Position numbers and translations under genes: made by a program
Source: Eunapius fragilis
Lineage: Eukaryota > Porifera > Demospongiae > Spongillida > Spongillidae
DNA: 64,000 nt
Direction of reading: 5' to 3'
NCBI GenBank assembly: GCA_963681505.1
Contig: OY811973.1
Coordinates: 6,178,673-6,242,672, forward strand
Shown: positions 33,742-44,869 of the stretch, in pieces
Position numbering within the stretch: the first letter of the stretch is position 1
How the letters are laid out: each line of letters begins with the position of its first letter
Notes under the pieces: model-generated
Databases searched by the model: none
What the model saw: only the letters and a program-made list of their open reading frames with translations
What the model was told of the DNA's origin: nothing

Positions 33742-34499
33742 TATACTTACAAATACCAAGTAGCAATGTATGGAGCACTTCTATTGGTAGGCATCTAGGA
33801 TGTAAAAAATTGAACATAAAAATTGTAATGTAATATACTTTCTTTTCATACCTGTATAGATCTGCATGAATGGAAAACAATGGGTTCAAAGTCTCCCTTA
33901 CACCATACAACTTCCTCATTTCAATTTTCTCTTGCTCAGTCCTTAATGCTTCAATCTCTGCAATCTGTTGTAAAGCAAGACTCATTGTTCGCAATTCACT
34001 CAGCTCGTTTGGATTTTCAGTCTTACCACACTTCAGAAAAACAAGGGGATAAATGAAAATCTCTGCTATGTAAACACAATACTTACTAACCATACAGATG
34101 CGACAATACTTTATAGCGGAACTGCCAAGATGGTTCAACAGTTCAGATGCCCGTGGGTTGTCACAAACAATACACATGAGCGGAGCAATCACAAGTACCA
34201 TTTCCTTATGCAATGCATCATAAACTACAACCCCTTCTTGTTCAAGTCTTACTAATTCTTCTGAAATTGGTTTACTCATGTCCAAGGGACACACACTATC
34301 CGAGCAACTTAAGAAGTGGATGTTTTCAATTCTAGCATTTATATGACGTGGAAGTCCAGCTAATGACATATACCACGACTCAAATTTGTGCCACTTCTTG
34401 CTTTTGTTACCGCTGGTGTCATTAGAAAATAAAATAATAGGTAACATCACCATTGGCTTGCCTGCTGCCTTTGCCTTCATAGGATGAGATGATAGATAA

Positions 34500-35050
34500 C
34501 TAGTGGTTTCCTTATGAAATAATTATTGCAATAAAATACTAAGTATACACATAAGTAAACTGGAGAAGTTTGGTGGTGTCCACCATACCACAATTCTTGG
34601 CGGTTCAGCAAAACCCAGAATATCCCTCACAGTAATTACAGCAGAAAGAGTGATATAGAATGAGTGCATAAAACCCTTGCTCTTATTGAACATACACACA
34701 CCATGATGAGAGCACAGTCACCATGTAGCCTATACATATTAATCACAAGTGGCAGTGATACAACAGGTGAAATACCTTGGCCCATTTGACTCAGGCTACC
34801 TACATGATGAAGTCATGTAATGAGCCCCTTACTTTCAGAGAAGCTTCTGTTTCAGGGAGCTTAAATGCCATAACAGATGACATGCTAGGGGTTTTGACAC
34901 CCATACTTTTTAAGATAAACCTCACAAATGTGAGGTTTCTGCAACCCTGTTTAAAGAAATATTTTACAACAAAAGGGGGTGAGGTGCACATTTACCATAA
35001 GGTGAGGACTGTAAACAAGGAGAAATAGCAGAGCAAAGAGATCTTCGATG
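34500..35050. other. interior of element C, no clear exon
   Basis: This lies between the acidic N-terminal exon and the DDTSGN-containing exon of element C. Short minus-strand stretches such as WYGGHHQTSPVYL look coding but are not continuous. It is probably introns plus decayed exons. Confidence 0.45.
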
Positions 35051-35269
35051 GAAATGGGTAGTAGCTTTCATTAGTTGTATTCTCAAGCTCTTCGAAATAC
35101 GCCCCAATTTCGAAATCACTGTCACTATCAAATTGCTCTTCATGGGTGTCATGAATGGTTTCATCCAGAGCACTATCAGAGATATCCTCAAGCCCATTGT
35201 CTCCATATGTGTAGTCAGTTGGATTGGATTCCTGATACGAATTGTCCATGCACCACCAAACCGTCAAAC

Positions 35270-35475
35270 TGAGAACACACAGAGAACACACATACACACG
35301 CATACACATACAACGCACACTCAAATAACACATACACTAACAACAAACGCACACGCTAACAACACACGCACACACAACACATGCACACATGCACACGCTA
35401 ACAACACACGCACACACAACAACACATGCGCACACTAACACGCACACAGAAACAACACAAGCACACACAAATCCA
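35270..35475. repeat. degenerate ACACGC/AACAAC microsatellite in an intron of element C
   Basis: CA-rich sequence with repeats of ACACATGCACAC, AACAACACACGCAC and similar, between the zinc-finger exon and the acidic exon on the minus strand. Open frames here are composition artefacts. Confidence 0.7.
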
Positions 35476-35675
35476 ACCTTTTCCATGTGTTGATCGTCGT
35501 CAAAGACACATAAGCGCTCTACGAATGTTTGATGGGAACGGCTGGTGAGATGCTGCTTGTATATGCATGGAAACGCGAAATCTTCGTCGCATACTTCGCA
35601 GTAAAAACCTAAATTAAGTTTGTTATAAACTACTGGCGAGTTAGAAGTAAACTTATGCTTTGTCTTAGTCGCCAT

Positions 35676-36060
35676 GTTTGTGTTTGTGGTTTCACGTGCA
35701 CGTAGCTTATTTTGCAGCAAATGGCGGCACATTCTGTACATGTAGCACGGTTTCAACCATATTCAACCACCACAACACCCATCCGCGGCAACCAAGCATC
35801 ATCCAGTCATAATGACGATGCATCATCAAATGGCAGCGCAAAGATTACTGCCAGCACACCTGTACCTCAACACCCACTAAGTGGAACTGTAATGGGCCAC
35901 CTAGTGTAACTACGCGATGGCTGACACGCTCGAGAGGAATATGACGCTACGTTTGATTCAAAGGTCATTTCACATCACTATGCATGCACATATATACGCA
36001 TACACATGAATAGGCCGGCTGACCCTGAGGTCAGGCTGCCGTAACAATAGGAGCCGCACG
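35676..36060. other. 5' flank of element C, no firm gene
   Basis: A plus-strand frame at 35721-35909 starts MAAHSVHVARF and diverges from the element C start codon with about 45 bp between. It resembles no family I know. Terminal repeats of C were sought here and not found. Confidence 0.35.
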
Positions 36061-38997
36061 GCCTGCGTACAATGAACAATACATTGAGTCCCCAGTCCAT
36101 CACATCTCCTCACCCTTCTCGACAAAATCTATTTTGTTGTAGACCTGGACAGGGAATCGGCATTTCCGTTTTCCTTTCCGGGCCGGTGTTGCACTTGGAA
36201 TTGGATGGGCTGTAGAGCTAAACTCCATCTTGAGAGCTTGGCATTATTCTCGCGTAGCTTGTCGAGCCACTCGAGTGCTCTATGATCAGTTTGTATCACA
36301 AAAGGTCTGCCCAGGAGGTATACCCTAAATGCCTGCGTGGCCAGCTTTATGGCCAAGCACTCCTTTTCAATTGTAGAGTATCTCTGCTCTCTTGGGAGGA
36401 GTTTTTTACTGTAATAGGCGACTGGGTGGTCTGACCCTGTGTCGTCTATTTGGCTCAGCACTGCACCAACACCAAACTCAGATGCATCTGTTTGCAAGAT
36501 AAACTCTTTCCCAAGGTCTGGGCTCCATAATACCGGGTTGGCACACAGCAAGGTTTCAACCTCTGGAACGCTTCTTCGCACTCCTGGGTCCGCACAACTT
36601 TGTTAGTGGCACATTTCCTGATTAGGTTAGTGAGAGGTGTAGCAAGACTGGCATAGTTGGGAATAAACTTCCGGTAGTAGCCTGTTAGGCCATGGAAACA
36701 CTGCACTTGAGTCTTGGTGGTTGGGGTAGGAAAGGAATCCACACCTTGAAGTTTACTCCTCTCCGGTTGTATCACTCCATTGACCAGCACGTACCCCAGG
36801 TAAACACACTGGTCCATGCCAAGCTGGCATTTTTTGGGCTTGGCCGTGAGACCTGCTTCCCGTAGACGTTGTAACACTGTTCTTACATGCCGTAAGTGGT
36901 GATCCCATGAGTCACTGTGGATTGCCAGGTCGTCTATATACGCCGCTGAGAAACCTTGTAGACCCTGCAGTACTGTGTCCATCAAGCGTTGGAATGTTGC
37001 AGGAGCACCTTTCAGGCCAAAGGGCATCACCCAAAATTGATGCAAGCCAAAGGGCGTAGTGAATGCCGTCAAGTGTCTGGCTCCTTCGACCATTGGCACC
37101 TGCCAGTAACCTCGAGAGAGATCCAATGTTGTGATAAACTTGGCTTTGCCCAGTCCATCGATGAGATCCTCAATTTTGGGCATGGGGTATGCATCCGACA
37201 AAGAAGCAGCATTCAGCCTCCTGTAGTCCACACACATACGCATGGTACTGTCCTTTTTGTTCACGAGGACAATGGGAGCAGCCCATTCACTCCTTGATGG
37301 TTCGATAATACCTGCCACCAGCATATCATCGATTTCTTTTCTCACCAATTCACGGTAGGCATGTGGAAGTCTGTAAGGAGCGAGCTTGATGGGTTTGGAA
37401 TCTGTAGGCCTGACGTTGTGTTCTGCCATGGTTGTGCGTCCTGGTGCACTGTTCATGACATCTCGGAACTCATGTAGCAGTCCCTGCAGTTGTTCCAATT
37501 GTGCAACTGTTAACTGTTTGCCCATTCTCGATTCACCGACCTCCCCTCCTCTCCATTCAGGGATATCTTCCTCTTCAGCCTCTTCCTCCATACCTCCTGA
37601 GAAATATGCTCTGTCCTTTGCTGTGTTCCACCGCTTCAACATATTTACTTGAAACGTGCGCTCCCTCTTCCATGTGCCGTGCATATCCCCTACGTAGTTC
37701 ACAGCCCCAATCTTCTGCAATACAGGGTAAGGACCCTTCCATTGAGCTGTTAGAGCACTTGTTGAGGTTGGTAGTAGCACCAATTTGAAATTCCCACTGT
37801 CGTGCATTTCCATCGTACCACATCTTCTGTTGTTTCTGAGCTCTCTGGAGATTCTCAGCAGCTAGGCTTGACATCTTTCCTAGCTTGTCTTGCACCCCCA
37901 GTACATAGGACACCACATTTTCCTTCACCCGCTTCGTCTCCTTCCAACTCTCCTTGACAATGTCGAGTGGTCCTCTGACTGCTCTACCATATAACAGCTC
38001 AAATGGTGCAAATCCTGTTGAAGCTTGTGGCACCTCTTGGTAGGCAAACAACAAAAATGGAAGCCACTTATCCCAGTTTTTGATGTCATCTGCTGCTATC
38101 TTCCTCAGCATAGCTTTGAGTGTTTTGTTGAATCTTTCCACAAGTCCATCGGTCTGTGGGTGGTAGGGGCTAGTTCTGATCGGATGTACATGCAGAAGTT
38201 GATAAATCTCAAACAATAGCTGGGATGTGAAGTTGCTGCCTTGGTCTGTGAGGATTTCTTCAGGTATTCCCACCCTCGCAAAGATTTGCACCAGTTCCTC
38301 GGCAATACACTCTGTGTCTATGGTTTTCACTGCCACCGCTTCTGGATATCTCGTGGCATAGTCACACAGCACTAGGATGTACCTCTTCCCAGAAGTTGTC
38401 CTCGGCAACGGTCCTACGATATCCATGGCCACCCTTCGGAAAGGTTCCATGACGATTGGAAGTGAGATGAGTGGGGTCCGAGCCACCTTATCCTTTGAAG
38501 ACTTTTGACACCTTCGGCAACACCTACAAAATTCTTCCACGTCTTTGTACAGAGTTGGCCAGTAGAATCTTTGAGTAATCCGTTTGGCAGTTTTGTGCTT
38601 CCCCAAATGTCCTGCCATCGGCACCTTATGTGCCAACTGTAGCACAGCCTTCCAGCACTGAGTGGGTAGAACAAGTTGATCCACTGCATACTCTGGTCCC
38701 CGATCCTTGGGGATCCACCTCCGATACAGCAGACCTTCTTCTAAGTAGTAGTGCGTCTTGCTGCTGTCTGTTCCTGTGGTCTTCAGGTTCTCCAGAGAGG
38801 GATCTGAATTAAGCAACTGCTTCAATTCACCAGCAGACATGTCCAATGGGCCGCTGCTTAGACACTTGGCTTCTAAGGATTGATGTGCCCCCCTCTGAAT
38901 ACGCTTCTGACTCCGTGTAAGTTTACGCCTCTCCTGGCCTCCAGCAAACAGATCATCATCCAAGTTGAAGATAGGTTCAGAGCTCTGCTGCCCCATT
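36060..38997 (-). mobile_element. Gmr1-like Ty3/gypsy retrotransposon, 5' end cut by DIRS insertion
   Basis: The domain order on the minus strand is zinc-binding/integrase, then reverse transcriptase, then RNase H. This is copia-like order with gypsy-type proteins and matches the described Gmr1 group. The 3' end after RNase H has a purine tract (GAGAAGGGTGAGGAGA near 36115) followed by TGTGATGGACTGG, a possible LTR start, but no second LTR is in the window. The 5' part (gag, protease, LTR) is cut off exactly at 38997, where the DIRS-like element begins. No gag was found on the far side. Confidence 0.8.
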
Positions 38998-39005
38998 GTA
39001 ACCAT
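36129..39005 (-). pseudogene. integrase-RT-RNase H polyprotein (Gmr1-like), two frame breaks
   Basis: From 39005: a linker, then the H2C2 zinc motif (HLGKHKTAKRITQRFYW, CRCCRRCQKSS). The integrase core has AMDIVGPLP (first aspartate), LTDQGSNFTS (second) and DGLVERFNKTLK (glutamate). The C-terminal LTAQWKGPYPVLQK follows. Frame changes near 37790. Then come PGRTTMAEHNV, PIVLVNKKDSTMRMCVDYRRLN, RGYWQVP, FGLKGAPATF, the RT catalytic AYIDDLAIHS, and the connection domain. Frame changes again near 36540. RNase H follows, with LQTDASEFGVGAVLSQ, STIEKECLAI and QTDHRALEW. Ends LSRSTTK. All catalytic residues of integrase, RT and RNase H are visible, and the two shifts are the only breaks seen. Confidence 0.9.
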
Positions 39006-39211
39006 GCATACCGGCCATATTTAGGTGGGAACTTATTTCCTGTCTAATTCAATGCTTTCAAACGACAGGAAAATGTATCTCCCGCCACATGCCTTCCATG
39101 GTACGTACCCCCTTCCCAGATCACATGACAATTGGTGCAGCGTCGCCTGTGCACGCCAACTTAATAATAGCACCTGATAGCAGAACAAAGAACGAGCTGG
39201 CCCAGCTGTGA

Positions 39212-39619
39212 CTATATTCCCAAACGCTTTGTAACAGACAACCGTTGTTCAAGTGAGTCCTTGACATAGCCATCCTTGGCGGATTCTGATCGCCAGCGAC
39301 CATGCCTTTTGAACAAGCTATCAGCTATACCAGCCCCTGCTGCAGCCGTTGCACCCCCTGCCCGCAAGCTATGCATGCCAAATACACTTGGGTCCATACC
39401 CTACTGACTTATCTTCTCCAATAACAACTCCCTGAGTCGTGTGTAACTAATACCACCACCTGCTATATTTACCCAGTCAACAGTGACGAGGTACCATTCC
39501 ACCACCCTCCTGACCAGCCAGGTGGCTGCACCACCAACATAGGCCTTCTGGGTTCCATTGACACCACGGTCAACTGCTGGCTCCACCAGCCACACAATGC
39601 ATGCCACAGGGCACCACAA
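39212..39619 (-). pseudogene. tyrosine recombinase C-terminal domain (DIRS type)
   Basis: Minus strand: GGGISYTRLRELLLEKISQ, a stop codon (about 39401), then HSLRAGGATAAAGAGIADS, FKRHGRWRSESAKDGYVKDS. The H.LR arginine, the HGRW histidine and the tyrosine in DGYVKD are the conserved catalytic set of tyrosine recombinases. It would integrate circular cDNA. The N-terminal half is not seen, and an in-frame stop separates the two blocks. Confidence 0.85.
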
Positions 39620-39776
39620 TTATGACAATTCAGCCTCCATCAAAAACCCAACCTTAACGCTAATACAGGTGTGTTGGGGAATTTCCCGCCAAACAGGACC
39701 CCACCCGACCTGCCCGGGTGAAACAGTCCATGCGACAACGGCAGCTCGCACACAGCTGCCACAAATGATGCAAACG

Positions 39777-40625
39777 TTACACCATCCAAACACTGCAGTG
39801 GCCAACTACCCAGGCAACATGCAAAAAACGTGCTGGTAGGTGGGTAGATACACACGTGGCCTTCAACATGGCCCTCAATGCCACCAACTTAGTTTCTGGA
39901 ACTGAAATACAACCATGCTCTATATCTGTATCGAATCCCAACCATGATGCACGAAGTGCTGGGAGCCAAACTGACTTATCCTTGTTAACAACTAAACCTG
40001 CACACTCCAAGGTATCCCTCACCCAAGCTTCAGCCTCCACTCTACCTTTAACCATACATATACCATCATCCAGGTACATAACTGCTTTTAACCCTTTGGC
40101 CCTCCATAACTTAACCAATGGTCGCATGAGCTTAGAGAAAACATACAGTGCTGATGATAAACCAAAGGCAACATAGTAAACTGAAAATAATTCCCTTTCC
40201 ATTCAAAACCCAAGTACTACGATGCGCTTGTACAACCTCCACATGGTGATAACCTGACTTAAAATCAAAAGTAAACAAACTCACCTGGCCGAAACAGCAA
40301 TACGTAAGTCCTCATACTTAAATTTCTGTTTCCATACAAACTGGTTCACATGCCGCAGGTGGAGTACCAAACGTTTCTTTCCCACAGCATTCTCTACCGC
40401 TGACAGCGGGCTGCAAATACAGGGTTTAGAGCTTACATTCTCAACATATCCCCCACAAAGCAATTCAGAAACAGCCCGATCCACAAACTCAGCGCTTGCC
40501 AATGCCGAACGCTGATTATGCCTTGAATGCGCTGTCGGCTCGGCATAGAATGGAATAACATACCCCTTCCGTATTAATTCTGCAATCCATTTGGGGGCAC
40601 ACAGGGTATCAGTCCAAAATCGCAC
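39777..40625 (-). pseudogene. DIRS-type reverse transcriptase
   Basis: Block 1 (40625-40281): MRFWTDTLCAPKWIAELIRKGYVIPF, GGYVENVSSKPCICSPLSAVE, KKRLVLHLRHVNQFVWKQKFKYEDLRI. Block 2 (40202-39777): VYYVAFGLSSALYVFSKLMRP, the catalytic VMYLDDGICM, and LVVNKDKSVWLPALRASWLGF. About 80 bp between the blocks is shifted. RNase H and the linker to the recombinase are mostly missing at 39640-39777. Confidence 0.85.
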
Positions 40626-40764
40626 ATTCTGCTAGAGCCGCCCTTTAACCGACACAGGCCGGTCCTCGTCCAGTTGGAATTCCCAACATCTGCCTCTTAC
40701 TCTAGCATAACTCTCGGCATACTACAACAAAGGATACACGCCGGTAACCAGCAAACTCTTTGGG

Positions 40765-41306
40765 CCCTTTAACGGGGTAAGGAAATTATGCAATTATTCT
40801 TAATCGCGTCACTTCCGGAGTTCTTCCTGTGTAGAATCATGACGTGTCGTGTGTAAAATGACTCATAAGTTGGACAAGAGTGTATCTATGCACTGTATTC
40901 CAGTCGAAAAAAGTACGAGGGCACGTTGGATTCGATCACTTCGCCTTGTAGAGAAGGATATTAAAGCTTACCATCGCGTGTGCAGCCGGCACTTTCCTTT
41001 GGATGGACAAAGCGATCCCCTTGATCTGTATCCAGTTGGATTAAGTGCGGATGTAAATGTCATTCCTGAAGGGAACAGTGGTCAGGATTCACTTGGGGTT
41101 CGAAGCCCATCTGAAATGGAAGTTCCTGTACATGCAGTTACATGTAGTGTGGCCACTAGTACTGTGGCGGCGACCTAGATACACTCTTGTCCAACTTACG
41201 AGTCATTTTACACACGACACATACGTCTCCCGTCATGATTCTACACAGGAAGAACTCCGGAAGTGACGCGTTTTAGAATAATTGCATTCCTTACGCCGTT
41301 AAAGGG
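40765..41306 (+). mobile_element. 542-bp inverted-repeat element carrying a THAP-domain exon
   Basis: Both ends read CCCTTTAACGG(G/C)GTAAGGAA inward, with inverted arms of about 120 bp (40765-40890 and 41180-41306). The arms differ by an 11-base gap near the start codon: the right arm encodes MTGDVCVVCKMT, the left has lost part of it. It is inserted between gag and RT of the DIRS-like element. No clear target duplication. Confidence 0.85.
40840..41178 (+). pseudogene. THAP-type zinc finger exon
   Basis: VVCKMTHKLDKSVSMHCIPVEKSTRARW, then VEKDIKAYHRVCSRHFPLDGQ: a C2-CH pattern with the first Cys pair damaged by the 11-base gap, the Trp of the ARWI motif and the CSRHF pair. After the finger, about 45 residues of unknown sequence follow to the stop. 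The THAP domain is the DNA-binding part of P-type and some other transposases. Here it stands alone. Confidence 0.8.
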
Positions 41307-41309
41307 AAG

Positions 41310-41990
41310 GGTCTATCCCGTCGCATGTGCCCCACTTGCTCACAGCTGAAACAACTATAACTTAGCGGCCGTTGTGGTACTACCGGCTTTACGGTGACCA
41401 GCACCGCCGCGCCCAACGAATCTTTTCTCAGGAGCTGCGACTACCCGCGTCCTTTGGCCATGTCCATCTTCCACTGTTCTTTCTGCATCTCTCTCCGCAC
41501 GCTCCAATTTCCTTTCATCATCAGAATTGTCGGCCAACTCGTCGTCAGCTAGGTATTCAGCCACCACTGCCCATCCCTGCTCGGAGCGGTCCGCCACCTT
41601 TATAAGTTTTTGATGCTGGGTTATGAGGTGAGGTATTCACTTTAAAGCGCCCGCTTTGCATTTTCAAGTGATGTCTGAGCCACTCCTCTTCCACGTCTCG
41701 TTCCGCTCTATTAAGTTGCAGCCCTGCCTCCACCAGCCGTCTCTGCACAGAAGCATTGAAGGAGTGCTGCTCCCCGTGGCCTTTCTTGCGAAATCGGTAC
41801 AGCCATTCACTCCTCAAGCTGGCCAACTTTGCGGCCATATCCTCATGTGCCCCCACGCACCTCATCCCGCAGCTCTCGTAGCTCGGCTTTGAAATGGGGA
41901 TAGCCACTAGTACGCGCGCGAGTGGGTCACCATTTCCACAGGCACGGACGTTAGGGTCTCGTGATTCTCGTCGTCGCTCATATTTGGTGA
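41310..41990 (-). pseudogene. DIRS gag-like ORF with CCHC knuckle
   Basis: Minus strand: ASLRSEWLYRFRKKGHGEQHSFNASV, a frame change near 41580, then GWAVVAEYLADDELADNSDDERKLERAERDAER. The end reads CFSCEQVGHMRRDR, a CCHC-type zinc knuckle whose last Cys has become Arg. A stop lies within the last part. The charged SDDE..ERAERDAER segment is typical of DIRS gag in other invertebrates as I remember them. Confidence 0.75.
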
Positions 41991-42479
41991 AAAAATTTCT
42001 GGTGCTTGTATGTTATGCTGTGCACGAACGCTTAGACTGAACAACAGTCTCCAGCAACTGCTTTTACCAGTGCTGTCTGCTGCCACTTACAGCTGCCCCC
42101 ACCAATAACCAAGCACAACCCTGCCAATGTACCATCCCACTTGTAACCATGCATACCGGCCATATTTAGGCAGGAGGTTATTTTCCGTCTAATTCAATGC
42201 TTTCTAACGACAGAAAAATGTATCCAATACAAGTAATTTTAGTGATGATGGCTATGTTGAGAAGAACGAGGGTTGTGAGGTTAATAGAGGTTATGTGGGC
42301 TAACCGGATGTGGGCGTCGTAATCAGTGGTCAGGCTTCAGCTGATGAAACTGCAACCATGGAATATCAAAAGGAGATGTAGATGGAATAAGAGTCTGTGG
42401 AGGCAGAGGAATATGTGGACCATAGAACTGAGGAAAAACCACAAGTACACACGAGCTTGCCACAAGCCTACTACTGCTC

Positions 42480-43050
42480 CCTTAAACCACTGCATGGTGA
42501 CCCCACACACGACAATCATACAGTTCCCTTACACCACAAGCCTACTGCTCCCTTACAAGACAAGCATCCTGCTCCTTTACACGACAAGCCTACTGCCCCC
42601 TTACAGGACAAGCCTGCTGCTCCCTTACATGACAAGCCTATACACGAAGCCTACTGCCCCCTTACATGACAGGCCTCCTGCTCCCATACATGGCAAGCCT
42701 CCTGTCCCCTTACACGACAAGGCTACTGCACTCTTCCACGACAAGACTCCTGCTCCCTTACACAACAAGCCTACGCTCCCTTACATGAGAAGCCCCCTGC
42801 TCCCTTACAGGACAAGCCTCCTGCTCCGATACACGACAGGCCTACTGTTTCCCTTACAAGACAAGCCCTCTGCTCTCTTAATCGACAAGCCTCCTGCTTC
42901 CTTACATGACAAGCCTCCTGCTTCCTTACACGACAAGCCTTCTGCTCCCTTATGCCACAAGCCTGCTGTCTCCATACACCACATGCCTGCTGCTGCCTTA
43001 CACCCCAACAATGCTGACCCCTTACACCACAAGCCTGCTGACCCAACAAT
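42480..43050 (+). repeat. 24-bp minisatellite CCTCCTGCTCCCTTACACGACAAG
   Basis: About 20 imperfect copies of a 24-bp unit; in one frame the units read as eight-residue repeats of the form DKPxAPLH, e.g. DKPTAPLQDKPAAPLHDKP. A 60- to 250-codon frame exists on both strands because 24 is a multiple of three. Whether it is translated is unknown. The left lead-in (EAEEYVDHRTEEKPQVH) is not repetitive. Confidence 0.85.
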
Positions 43051-43463
43051 GCTGACCCCTTACGCCATGCTTCAAATCGTTTCCTCTTACCTCTATCTGT
43101 AAATCAAAGGAGCCTCACCTCAGAGTTGCTACCCAATTTCACTGAGCAGCTGGCAGGGCAAGTGCATTGAGCTAGGCGGCACAACGAGGTCTCTAAGCAG
43201 CCAAATTCATAATAGTAGACGCATGCCCATACTTTTAAAACCTTAGCTGACAACTTACATGTACAAAACGAGGAGTTCAGAATGGCAGTGTTAAGGATCC
43301 ATTTTAAATGATGCACACTCGAAGATAGATGAAGCAAAAGCACTACATGCCATCAGCCCAAATCACTCAGAAACTATAGAACAGACACTTCTTGACAGCA
43401 ATGGTAATAATAAGGGCCATCGGTTGCATAGTTGTAAGTGACCTAGAAAAACTAGCAAGTGTT

Positions 43464-44060
43464 CTATGAAAATTTTGAATTAAAATCTTTCCGCATGACG
43501 TGATGGTAATGGATATTAATTAGTGCAGGTGAAGGGTTAATCATAGCCTTGTCAATGGCAACTTCACGATTGGGCTGGTACACCTGCTGGAAGCGAATCT
43601 GGAGCTCATCTAGAATGGGCTGCACTTTTCCAATTTTGTCATCCATGCTGTCCTTTTTGAGGTAGGGATTCATTATTGACAAAGTGGAGATAACTTGTAG
43701 CATCTCCTAATCTGTCCCTAGATATTCGATCTGCCACTGGAGCATAGATAGGGGTCCTTGCTCCAATAGTACATCAGGGAAGGGAGATGGTTGATAGACA
43801 TTAGAATGCACAGCCCCATGTAAACCTTTATTTCTTCTTTTGGTGATCTTTGTCTCATTTGTGCCATGTTTCTTCAACATGGCTTGTGCAGCATATGTTA
43901 CTCTCAGTAGCAATTATTTCCCACATATTCTCTGTGAAAAAGAGATCCAGTATATCAGATAGTGATGCTGGAATCGCAACTGCGGATCCCACTGCTGCAG
44001 TGAATGCCATTATATGTGTAGGTCTATTAGTTGTCGACCATTTCATTTCGCTTATGACAT
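43464..44060 (-). pseudogene. piggyBac/PGBD-like transposase fragment
   Basis: Minus strand: LDLFFTENMWEIIATESNI, then in another frame RISRDRLGDATSYLHFVNNE, then KIGKVQPILDELQIRFQQVY and REVAIDKAMI, corresponding to the SRDRF, K.RPLLD and IDEAM motifs of piggyBac (the first catalytic aspartate is kept). At least two frame changes. It is a different subfamily from the two piggyBacs at 3454 and 23626. Confidence 0.8.
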
Positions 44061-44475
44061 TGTAAAATAGATTAAGTGTTGCATTATGGTTAGAGTTCCT
44101 TCTTTTGATTTTCCGCTACCTGCTGTCACTAGGTGTGTGACATTTAGATGTTTGTTACACTACATGAAATTATACTGGAAATCATTGTACCTTTTCTGGA
44201 ACTGCTTTTTTCTTACTGCAGCTTGTGAGTCTGGTTCCTAAGAGATGCATGTGTCCTAATGTGTGTTATCCATCACAACACTTTTTGTCACATACTGGTG
44301 GCATGTTCAATTTCATTTTCTGACATGCCTGTGTATTGTGCCATGCCATCATTGTCCAATTGATTATTCATGCATTTGGTCTATCATATCTGTGTTGACT
44401 ATGCATGATTGGTGCAGCAAGTGATTGCCATTAAGAGGATGGACAGATAAATAATTTGGAGTTTGGGTTACTAGA

Positions 44476-44800
44476 ATGACAGGTTATCACTGGATATTCA
44501 CCTGGAAGACGTCAAGAACATTCTCACAATCTCTCAGCCGTTATATGTCAAAATACCCCGGACACTGTAAAAGGAGGACAGACCTCCCCCGTCATCTTTG
44601 CATCACCTCTGTTGATATCGCTTTTGTTTTGGTGAAGCTGGTCAAAAAGTGCAAACCTCCTTGTTCCATGCTAGAAAACGTCAAGGCCAGGTGCGAGATT
44701 CTTGGCTGACCTCCTCCTAGTCACCGGTTTTACATTGCTGATAACGTAACTGGTACTCAATTTTTGGTAGATACAGGTGCATAGACCTTAAGTATGGTCC
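44476..44800 (+). pseudogene. retrotransposon gag/protease junction relic
   Basis: Plus strand: a basic stretch with Cys residues (KKCKPPCSML) ending at a stop, then FYIADNVTGTQFLVDTGA and a stop. The LVDTGA motif is the aspartic protease active site. The residue order matches the start of gypsy pol polyproteins. It is short and broken. Confidence 0.7.
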
Positions 44801-44869
44801 GTGTTCATCATGATGGCTTAGTTTTACATGCTGCTAATGACTCCACAAAAAGGCGACCATACACTAGGC

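Larger units (their letters stand above)
20700..35675 (-). pseudogene. element C: C2H2-finger plus TNP2-like transposase gene, host of nest II
   Basis: A minus-strand gene split by an 11.5-kb insertion. Exon 1 (35675 to about 35481) encodes MATKTKHKF and a C2H2 finger (FYCEVCDEDF with H.....H). Next is an acidic exon near 35260-35050. At 34480-33750 lie FSNDTSGNKSKKWHKFESWY, CSDSVCPLDMSKPISEEL, CIVCDNPRASELLNHLG and PIEVLHTLLLG. After the insertion come LSARQKAEILARVKSFGTSG and DFKGWSQMALFILGPYL (22213-21986), then KTHLILHLVDCMIDFGPSSAFSAER (21850-21744). RFESFNSRVRQYNVFGNRLAPSRDIAHRF (21700-21600) and C-terminal parts to about 20750 follow. I recall this series from widespread animal transposons related to CACTA/EnSpm TNP2; the superfamily call is tentative. 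Its own terminal repeats were not found. Conserved motifs are well preserved apart from the insertion. Confidence 0.75.
38998..42222 (-). mobile_element. DIRS-like tyrosine-recombinase retroelement with short direct terminal repeats
   Basis: A direct repeat of about 80 bp (TGTAACCATGCATACCGGCC...) lies at 38998-39082 and 42144-42222 and brackets a minus-strand gag-like ORF, a DIRS-type reverse transcriptase and a tyrosine recombinase. The gypsy frame to the left stops exactly at 38997, supporting this as the element's edge. The repeats could instead be internal parts of the split repeats typical of the group. A THAP-exon MITE is inserted at 40765-41306. Confidence 0.7.

Noticed and set aside
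36989-37788. Plus-strand frames across the gypsy pol
   Set aside because: Antisense shadows of the RT and integrase coding frames, which carry the recognisable motifs on the minus strand.
38998-42222. Reading the TGTAACCATGC repeats as LTRs of a gypsy element
   Set aside because: The proteins between them are DIRS-type RT and a tyrosine recombinase, not gypsy integrase, and the repeat is only about 80 bp.
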